NCBI RefSeq assembly: GCF_000383955.1
Contig: NZ_KB913013.1
Coordinates: forward strand, 2,834,694-2,898,693
Origin: Rudanella lutea DSM 19387
GTDB lineage: Bacteria > Bacteroidota > Bacteroidia > Cytophagales > Spirosomataceae
Direction: 5' to 3'
DNA: 64,000 bases
Below the pieces are notes generated by a model that was not told where the DNA came from, searched no databases, and worked only from the letters and a program-made list of their open reading frames with translations. The translations under genes were made by a program, and so were the position numbers. Below, piece by piece: positions 51,457 to 57,922 of the stretch (its first letter is position 1; each line of letters starts with the position of its first letter).

Positions 51457-53409
51457 TCAGATATTCAGGTAGCCCAAAACGGACGTCCAGTTGATAAAAA
51501 ACCGCAGGGCAATAATCAGGGCCAGGCTCAGGACCATAGCAAACACATACGAGCCGATGGAGCCGTTCTGCACCAGCCGAAGTTGGCCCGACACGGTCCG
51601 AACCAACCAGGCTACGGCACCCACCACCCCATCGACAACGAATTCGCCAACGCTGTAGAGCCCATCGCCCAGTGCCCGCACCGGACGTACAATGAGTACT
51701 TCGTAAAATTCGTCGATGTAATATTTGTTGTAAACCACTTTAGCGGGCAGCGACCGCTCGGCCGAATCAGGAGCGGGTACGGCCGCGTTGCGCACATACA
51801 TAACGTAGGCAACAATAGCCGACAGCAGAGCTACCCCCGCCGAAATCCCCATGAGCATCAGTTCTTCGCTGGCTCCCATGGTATGCCCACCAAACGCAGC
51901 CGGGTTCACCTGCTGCGATCCAGCGTACAACGGTGCCATAAACTCGGCCAGAGCAGAGTGGCCACCGAGTGCGTGCGGTACATTCAGCAAACCACCCACT
52001 ACCGACAATACCGCCAGCACCATCAGGGGCAGGGTCATGGTCAGGGGCGACTCGTGCAGATGATGTTTTTGTTCGGCCGTGCCCCGGAATTCACCGAAGA
52101 ACGTCAGGAACAGAAGCCGGAACATATAGAATGATGTCATGGCCGAGCCCAGCACACCCAATGCCCAGAGGACTTTGTTATGCTCCCAAACGTGCGCCAG
52201 AATTTCGTCTTTCGAGAAGAAACCGGCAAACGGCGGAATACCCGAAATGGCAATGGTACCAATCAGGAAGGTCCAGAACGTAATAGGCAGGTACTTGCGC
52301 AAACCACCCATATTACGGATGTCCTGTTCGTCGGACATGGCGTGAATTACACTACCAGCCCCAAGGAAGAGAAGCGCTTTGAAGAAAGCGTGCGTCAGTA
52401 CGTGGAACATACCGCCCGTATAAGCCGCCACACTCAGGCCCAGGAACATGTAGCCGAGCTGCGACACCGTTGAGTAAGCCAGTACTTTCTTGATATCATT
52501 CTGCAACAGACCAATCGATGCGGCCAGCAGAGCCGTTGCCATCGCAATACCACCCATGATTTCGAGCGTCAGCGGAGACAGGGTGTACAGTACGTTGGAC
52601 CGAACCACCATGTAAATACCGGCCGTCACCATGGTAGCCGCGTGAATCAGGGCGGATACCGGCGTGGGGCCAGCCATTGCATCAGGCAGCCAGGTATAAA
52701 GCGGAATCTGCGCCGACTTACCCATGGCACCTACAAACAGCAGCAGCGTAATGGCCAGCACCGTTTTGTCGCCAATGGTCATACCCGTTGCCGAGGCAAA
52801 CACATCGCTGTATTCAACCGAACCAAAGGTGGTAAAGATGAGGAAAATGCCCAGCAGGAAGCCAAGGTCACCAATCCGGTTCATCACGAAGGCTTTGCGG
52901 GCGGCATTATTGTAGCTGGTGTTGGTGTTCCAGAATCCGATAAGCAGATACGAACACAAGCCAACACCTTCCCAGCCAATAAACATGATGACGTAGTTGG
53001 AGCCCATCACCAGCAAGAGCATGAAGAACAGGAACAGGTTCAGGAAAGCCATAAACTTACCATACCCTTCATCGTGCTTCATGTAGCCAATGCTGTAAAG
53101 GTGAATGAGTGAGCCTACACCCGTCACTACCAGCAGCATAATCAGCGAGAGCTGGTCGATCTGGAAGGAGAAGTTAATATGCAGGTCGGCCACGCTGATC
53201 CAGTCGAACAACAAGGCTTTGAAGGGTTGATTACCCCCTGCCCGGAAGTTTGAAAACAGGCTAAGAACCGCCAGAAATGACAGCACCGGCCCAGCTACGG
53301 CCAGCGGCCCTACCAACGACGCCGGAACCCGACGGAACCCCAGACCATTGGCCACAAAACCAAGAAGGGGCAATAGGGGAATAAGAATACAGAGTAGTTC
53401 AGCTTGCAT
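51457..53409 (-). CDS. nuoL: NADH-quinone oxidoreductase subunit L
   Basis: NuoL is the distal antiporter-like complex I subunit, with the long lateral helix that couples the pumps. The 650-residue protein shows 'FIGWEGVGLCSYLLIGFW', 'MGKSAQIPLYTWLPDAMAGPTPVSALIHAATMVTAG' and 'VLAYSTVSQLGYMFLGL', all strongly conserved. The C-terminal part holds the amphipathic lateral helix and last anchor. A 113-base gap with repeat-like sequence separates it from nuoK. Confidence 0.96.
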   Translation of the reverse strand: MQAELLCILIPLLPLLGFVANGLGFRRVPASLVGPLAVAGPVLSFLAVLSLFSNFRAGGNQPFKALLFDWISVADLHINFSFQIDQLSLIMLLVVTGVGSLIHLYSIGYMKHDEGYGKFMAFLNLFLFFMLLLVMGSNYVIMFIGWEGVGLCSYLLIGFWNTNTSYNNAARKAFVMNRIGDLGFLLGIFLIFTTFGSVEYSDVFASATGMTIGDKTVLAITLLLFVGAMGKSAQIPLYTWLPDAMAGPTPVSALIHAATMVTAGIYMVVRSNVLYTLSPLTLEIMGGIAMATALLAASIGLLQNDIKKVLAYSTVSQLGYMFLGLSVAAYTGGMFHVLTHAFFKALLFLGAGSVIHAMSDEQDIRNMGGLRKYLPITFWTFLIGTIAISGIPPFAGFFSKDEILAHVWEHNKVLWALGVLGSAMTSFYMFRLLFLTFFGEFRGTAEQKHHLHESPLTMTLPLMVLAVLSVVGGLLNVPHALGGHSALAEFMAPLYAGSQQVNPAAFGGHTMGASEELMLMGISAGVALLSAIVAYVMYVRNAAVPAPDSAERSLPAKVVYNKYYIDEFYEVLIVRPVRALGDGLYSVGEFVVDGVVGAVAWLVRTVSGQLRLVQNGSIGSYVFAMVLSLALIIALRFFINWTSVLGYLNI

Positions 53410-53416
53410 AGAAACA

Positions 53417-53518
53417 AGTTTTCAGTTTGCTGTTTTCCGTTTTCAGTCATGTTCACCGGTTGCAACATGGGCAAGTCGCCCGGCGCAACGGTAAACAGAG
53501 AGCTGTAAACCGAAAACT
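53417..53518. repeat. Imperfect inverted repeat in the nuoK-nuoL gap
   Basis: The left arm (53417-53446) is a G/T-rich degenerate repeat of units such as GTTTTCAG and GTTTTCCG. The right arm (53491-53518) reads as the same kind of unit on the opposite strand. Between them is a GC-rich core with a second small stem (CCGGTTGC...GCAACGG). Similar wording occurs once more at 55035-55053. Looks like a dispersed intergenic repeat element. Confidence 0.5.
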
Positions 53519-53522
53519 CGCT

Positions 53523-53867
53523 TTACCATTTCAGTTTGTTGAGGGCCCCGATATCAATTGAGCGCGTATTACGATAGATCATCACAATAATGGCAAGCCC
53601 AACCGCAACTTCGGCGGCAGCCACAGCCATGATGAAAAAGACGAATACCTGCCCCGTCGGATCGGACTTGTACGACGAAAAGGCAATGAGGAGCATGTTG
53701 ACGGCATTGAGCATGAGCTCAATCGACATGAAGATTATGATGGCATTACGCCGGGTCAACACACCGATAATGCCAATCACAAACAACGCTGTACTAAAAA
53801 TGAGATAATAGTTGAGCGGTATTTGTTGAATGACCTCCGGAATGAGTACCTGCTGAGTGGGTTGCAT
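53523..53867 (-). CDS. nuoK: NADH-quinone oxidoreductase subunit K
   Basis: The 114-residue three-helix subunit lies in the membrane arm at the start of the proton path. Its 'MSIELMLNAVNMLLIAFS' and 'AVAAAEVAVGLAIIVMIYRN' carry the two essential glutamates. The ATG at 53867 is chosen because a -7 box (53894-53901) sits 26 bases upstream, ruling out longer forms. nuoJ and the rest of the complex are not upstream; a divergent-function exonuclease is, so this nuoKLMN block starts its own operon. Confidence 0.94.
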   Translation of the reverse strand: MQPTQQVLIPEVIQQIPLNYYLIFSTALFVIGIIGVLTRRNAIIIFMSIELMLNAVNMLLIAFSSYKSDPTGQVFVFFIMAVAAAEVAVGLAIIVMIYRNTRSIDIGALNKLKW

Positions 53868-53893
53868 AGTGAACCGGTAATGTAAAAGTCGCG

Positions 53894-53901
53894 CAAATGT
53901 A
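53894..53901 (-). promoter_or_regulatory. -7 box of the nuoKLMN operon
   Basis: Minus-strand TACATTTG matches TAnnTTTG, 26 bases before the nuoK ATG. No strong -33. Confidence 0.5.
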
Positions 53902-53994
53902 ATGATAAAAGTGTGTCGGTGGATAGCTGACTTCTTTCGTCGAGAGCCTATCCGACCGAATTTGGCCCTAAAACGGGCCTCCGTCGGCACATAC

Positions 53995-54810
53995 TCACTT
54001 CGTGCCGTTGGTAAACATCCGCAGCCGGATCTCGGTCAGTCGGCGTTTGGTGTCGAGCGGAAACTCGCCTTTGAGCATCCAGTCGTAGAAAGAAGGCTCT
54101 TTTTTAAGCACATCCAGCACGGCCACGCCCTTGTGTTTACCGAAGTTGAATACCTCTTCGCCTTTGTCGTTGTAAATAATCCGCCCGGCCAGGTCCACGT
54201 TTTTATTCATGGTCAGCGCGTGCAGAAAATCAACATCAGGTTGGAATACCACCGCCCGGCCAGCCTCGTCTTTGGCGGGCATGCCCTCGTACCGGGCCAT
54301 TTGGGCACTGAGTACCTCGAATGTAGCCAGGGTATCGGCCTCGGCACTGTGAGCATTCTCGAGGTCTTTGTTGCAGTAAAACTTATAGGCTGCCGAGAGG
54401 GTGCGCGGCTCCATGAGATGATAAATCCGCTGGGCATCAATCATCCGCCGGTTTCGCATGTCAAAATCAACGTTGGCCCGCAGAAACTCCTCCACCAGCA
54501 AAGGCACATCGAATCGATTGATGTTGAACCCGGCCAGGTCGCAGCCGTCCAGAAACTGCGCCAGCACCCGGGCCACGGCTTTAAACGGCGGTGCATCGAC
54601 TACATCTTCGTCATAAATACCATGAATCAGGCTCGACTCTACCGGAATCGGCATACCGGGATTCACGCGCTGATTTTTGATCACGACTTCGCCCGAGGGC
54701 ATCGCCTTAACAATGCAGATGTCGATAATTCGGTCCTTCGCAATGTTAACCCCCGTGGTTTCGAGATCGAAGAAAGCCAGCGGTTTACGAAGTTGTAATT
54801 GGTGCGTCAT
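53995..54810 (-). CDS. DnaQ-like 3'-5' exonuclease (DEDDh)
   Basis: The 271-residue cytosolic protein has the DEDDh exonuclease core: 'LAFFDLETTGVN' (Asp15, Glu17), 'DLAGFNINRFDVPLL' (second Asp) and 'AHSAEADTLATFEVL' (His and Asp of motif III). It is related to the DNA polymerase III epsilon proofreading subunit but stands alone. A C-terminal extension (about 190-271, 'FNFGKHKGVAVLDVLKKEPSFYDWMLKGEFP') forms a small extra domain often seen in Bacteroidota homologues. Probably a repair or RNA-trimming nuclease. A -7 box lies at 54870-54877. Confidence 0.9.
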   Translation of the reverse strand: MTHQLQLRKPLAFFDLETTGVNIAKDRIIDICIVKAMPSGEVVIKNQRVNPGMPIPVESSLIHGIYDEDVVDAPPFKAVARVLAQFLDGCDLAGFNINRFDVPLLVEEFLRANVDFDMRNRRMIDAQRIYHLMEPRTLSAAYKFYCNKDLENAHSAEADTLATFEVLSAQMARYEGMPAKDEAGRAVVFQPDVDFLHALTMNKNVDLAGRIIYNDKGEEVFNFGKHKGVAVLDVLKKEPSFYDWMLKGEFPLDTKRRLTEIRLRMFTNGTK

Positions 54811-55141
54811 GGGTCAAGTAAATAAAGCTCTCTGGTTAGTACCGTGTTTCCGGGTGGGCAACGGAACCACAAAAGTATGAAAAGCGCCACGAACAATCTT
54901 CAGTAAAGTGGTAGACAAGTCCGGCGGCACTTGCCGCTACCTACCTCACTACCGCGCAAAAACCGCCGACTATCAAGTAAGCAAACCGGTCTATTATTCT
55001 TTTACGACAAACCCTTACAACGTTTATCGTTTCTAGTTTTTGGTTTACGGTTTACTCCATTCAGACACAATTTACGTGCCGAGTGCGCCAATCAACCCAC
55101 CATACCGCTACGAACGAAAGACCAAAAACCACGTATCACGT
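54811..55141. promoter_or_regulatory. Divergent intergenic region, exonuclease to propeller gene
   Basis: This 331-base gap carries a minus-strand -7 box TACTTTTG at 54870-54877 for the exonuclease (leader about 55 bases), a small GCGGCA/TGCCGC hairpin near 54927, and a G/T-rich stretch at 55035-55053 whose GTTTTTGGT (55036-55044) is complemented at 55121-55129. No plus-strand promoter for the propeller gene is convincing, and I see no gene. Confidence 0.45.
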
Positions 55142-56221
55142 ATGAATACGAACCGGCTCGACCGTCGCGATTTCTTGCAGAAAGCGGCTCTGGCAACCCT
55201 CGCGGGCGTTACGTTGCCCGTTCTGGCTCCGGCCAACCACATCCGCACAGCCGATAATGTGGTGCTGGGCCACAACACACACCGGTACCGGGTAGTACCC
55301 AACTGGGGCGTATTGGACGCGGGCAAAAACCCCGTCAATGACTGCCACGAAATGGTGGAAGATGCCAAAGGGCGGATCTTTTTGCTCACCAACGAAACCA
55401 AAAACAACGTCCTGATTTACGACAAATCGGGTAAGCTGCTCGATAGCTGGGGAACCACCTACCCCGGTGCTCACGGCCTCACTATTCTGAACGAGGGGGG
55501 CGAACAGTTTCTGCTCATCAGCGATAACGCCCGGCGGCAGGTAATCAAAACCGACCTCAAAGGCCGCGAGATCATGAAGATCGACTACCCCCGAGAAACC
55601 GGGGTGTATGCCCATGCCGGTGAGTTTACCCCGACCGAAACAGCCGTCAACCCGGCCAATGGCGACATTTACGTGGCCGATGGCTATGGGGCCAATTACA
55701 TTACGCAGTACGACGCCAAAGGGCGGTACATCCGGCACTTTGGCGGCAAAAGCAACGACGCGGCTGTAAACGATAAATTCGACTGCTGCCACGGCGTACT
55801 TGTCGACACCCGTAATAAGGCCAACCCAACCCTGCTCGTTACCGACCGGCGGCATCAGTGCTTCAAGCGGTTTACCCTCGACGGCAAATACCTGGCGACC
55901 ATCCCGTTGCCGGGCACCTACATTTGTCGGCCGGTACTGCACGGCGATTACATCTTTGGGGCCGCTTACCGAAGCACATCCGATCAGTACCCCAACTCGG
56001 GCTATATACAGATTCTGGATAAAAACGATAAGGTCGTTTCGACCCCCGGCGGTACGGCCCCTGTTTACCAAAACGGCAAACTGCAGGAGCAACAAAAAGA
56101 CCGGTCGTTTATGGGCCTCATGCACCCGCACGACGTACACGTCGACAGTGACGAGAACCTGTACGTAGCGCAGTGGAGTTCGCAGAAAACGTATCCGATC
56201 AAACTCGAACGCATCGGCTAA
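55142..56221 (+). CDS. Tat-exported NHL/six-bladed beta-propeller protein
   Basis: The 359-residue protein begins with a Tat signal ('DRRDFLQKAALATLAGVTLPVLA', about 7-29) and continues as a propeller of NHL/SMP-30-like blades ('GRIFLLTNETKNNVLIYDKSGKLLDSWG', 'GDIYVADGYGANYITQYDAKGRYIRHFGG', 'HPHDVHVDSDENLYVAQWSS'). Such propellers bind or cleave small ligands. The next gene starts four bases after its stop, so the propeller is co-transcribed with the cytochrome fusion protein. I chose the ATG at 55142 because the Tat n-region starts there. Confidence 0.87.
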   Translation: MNTNRLDRRDFLQKAALATLAGVTLPVLAPANHIRTADNVVLGHNTHRYRVVPNWGVLDAGKNPVNDCHEMVEDAKGRIFLLTNETKNNVLIYDKSGKLLDSWGTTYPGAHGLTILNEGGEQFLLISDNARRQVIKTDLKGREIMKIDYPRETGVYAHAGEFTPTETAVNPANGDIYVADGYGANYITQYDAKGRYIRHFGGKSNDAAVNDKFDCCHGVLVDTRNKANPTLLVTDRRHQCFKRFTLDGKYLATIPLPGTYICRPVLHGDYIFGAAYRSTSDQYPNSGYIQILDKNDKVVSTPGGTAPVYQNGKLQEQQKDRSFMGLMHPHDVHVDSDENLYVAQWSSQKTYPIKLERIG

Positions 56222-56225
56222 CTAC

Positions 56226-57749
56226 ATGATACTTCTCCAGGCCCCGTCGGATTGGGCATTGTTTTTTGGTCATTTCCACCCGCTCATTGTGCATCTGCCC
56301 ATTGGCTTTCTGCTGATTGCCGGGCTTCTGGAAGTGGGTCGGCGGTTGGGAGCCGTCAGCCTGACCGATTCGGTTATCAGCCTGATTCTGTTCTGGTCGG
56401 CGGTGAGCGCCACGGTAGCCTGTTTGTTTGGGTATCTGCTCTCGCTGGGGGGCGGCTACGAAGCCGAAATTCTGGAAGAACACCAATGGCAGGGTATTGG
56501 GGTGGCCGGTTTTGCCTGGGTAGCCTGGCTGGTTAAGTCGGAGCGGTTTGGCGACCGTATCCCGTTCGGGTCGTTGCTGTATGTACCGGCATTGGTCGTC
56601 TCTATTGTCTTGCTGATGGTGGCCGGGCATCATGGGGGGGCGCTCACGCACGGGTCCGACTACCTCACGCAATACACGCCCGAACCCTTCCGGTCATTGG
56701 CGGGTATGCCTCCGCGCAAAGAAACCGAAGTAGCCATAAAACCGCTGGCCGACGTGAATCAGGCACTGGTGTACGAGCAGGTGGTCAACCCCATTTTGCA
56801 GGCCCGGTGCGTACAATGTCACAACGCCGAAAAATCGAAAGGCGACCTCCGTTTCGATACGGCCGAGATGCTCCGCAAAGGGGGCGAAGGCGGGCCGGTA
56901 TTTGTTCCGGGCAAAGGGCTCGACAGCGAGTTGATTAAGCGTTGCCTGCTTCCGCTCGACGACGATGAGCATATGCCGCCCAAAGGCAAAACGCAGCTTA
57001 CCGACAGTCAGGTGGCTATCCTGAGCTGGTGGATTGATCAGGGAGCGCCCTTCGACAAAAAAGTGGCCGACCTGCCCGTGACCGATGCCGTAAAACCGGC
57101 TTTGGCCCAGCTGGGTAGTGGTGCACCGGCAAGCGGCAGTAGTTCGACATCTGCGGCCCCCACCGGCCCGGCCCCCGAACCTGACGTGCTCACTATGCAG
57201 GTACCCGCGGCCGATGCGGGTGCCCTCGAAACCGTACGCAAAACAGGCTTGCTCGTGATGCCCCTGTCGAAAGAGCAAAATCAGCTTGAAGTGAGCGCCG
57301 TAAATGCCCGCACGTTCAGCGATGCCGATGCGGCTGCCCTTACCGCTCTCGATGAGCAGCTGGTTTGGCTGAAACTGAGCAATACGGGCATAGGCGATGG
57401 TGCCCTGGCGCAGATTGCCAAACTGAAAAACTTGCACAAACTGCATCTGGAGCAAACCAAAATCACCGATGCGGGTCTCAAAAATCTGAAAGGATTGCCC
57501 CATCTGGCGTACCTTAACCTGTACGGTACAGCTATTTCCGACGCTGGCCTGGCCGAACTCGCGGGCATCAAAAGCCTACGAACTCTGTATCTGTGGCAAA
57601 CGAAAGTAACGCCCGCTGGCATTGCCCAGTTGAAAAAAGCGGCTCCTCAGCTCGAAATTATTGGCGGGCTCAACGAACAGGCGATTGCCAGCTTTGCAAC
57701 CAGTGTAACCCAAGCGGCTATTGAGTCGCCCAAAACAACCAAGCAGTAA
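56226..57749 (+). CDS. DUF2231 - PSCyt1 cytochrome - LRR fusion protein
   Basis: The 507-residue membrane protein has three parts. Residues about 1-150 are a DUF2231-like four-helix membrane domain ('FFGHFHPLIVHLPIGFLLIAGLLEVGRRLG'). Residues about 180-290 are a planctomycete-type cytochrome c domain (PSCyt1) with the heme motif CVQCH (Cys195, Cys198, His199) and 'MPPKGKTQLTDSQVAILSWWIDQGAPF'. After an Ala/Ser/Pro linker, residues about 370-480 hold four RNI-type leucine-rich repeats ('LVWLKLSNTGIGDGAL', 'LAYLNLYGTAISDAGL'). It probably passes electrons at the inner membrane while the repeats hold a partner. The substrate is unknown. Confidence 0.88.
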   Translation: MILLQAPSDWALFFGHFHPLIVHLPIGFLLIAGLLEVGRRLGAVSLTDSVISLILFWSAVSATVACLFGYLLSLGGGYEAEILEEHQWQGIGVAGFAWVAWLVKSERFGDRIPFGSLLYVPALVVSIVLLMVAGHHGGALTHGSDYLTQYTPEPFRSLAGMPPRKETEVAIKPLADVNQALVYEQVVNPILQARCVQCHNAEKSKGDLRFDTAEMLRKGGEGGPVFVPGKGLDSELIKRCLLPLDDDEHMPPKGKTQLTDSQVAILSWWIDQGAPFDKKVADLPVTDAVKPALAQLGSGAPASGSSSTSAAPTGPAPEPDVLTMQVPAADAGALETVRKTGLLVMPLSKEQNQLEVSAVNARTFSDADAAALTALDEQLVWLKLSNTGIGDGALAQIAKLKNLHKLHLEQTKITDAGLKNLKGLPHLAYLNLYGTAISDAGLAELAGIKSLRTLYLWQTKVTPAGIAQLKKAAPQLEIIGGLNEQAIASFATSVTQAAIESPKTTKQ

Positions 57750-57844
57750 AGTGGCCTGATTTTTGATACACGGACCGTTTCATTTTGAATAGTGTTAAGC
57801 GTCTATTGATCAGGCAATTTAGCTACTAAAGGTGCTTTTTTTGT

Positions 57845-57882
57845 AAGGCCAACGTACCAGTCAGTGTACATTGGCCTTTTTT
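57845..57882 (+). terminator. Terminator of the propeller-cytochrome operon
   Basis: A 13-bp stem (57845-57857 with 57866-57878, one wobble), an 8-nt loop and a T-run lie 95 bases after the fusion gene. Confidence 0.85.
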
Positions 57883-57922
57883 CGTACAGTTTTTGCCTAT
57901 ATCGTACGTGTTCTGCACGGTT

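Noticed and set aside
55136-56140. 334-codon minus-strand frame within the propeller gene
   Set aside because: It mirrors the propeller gene, has no recognisable domain or promoter, and the plus strand encodes a Tat signal and NHL blades.
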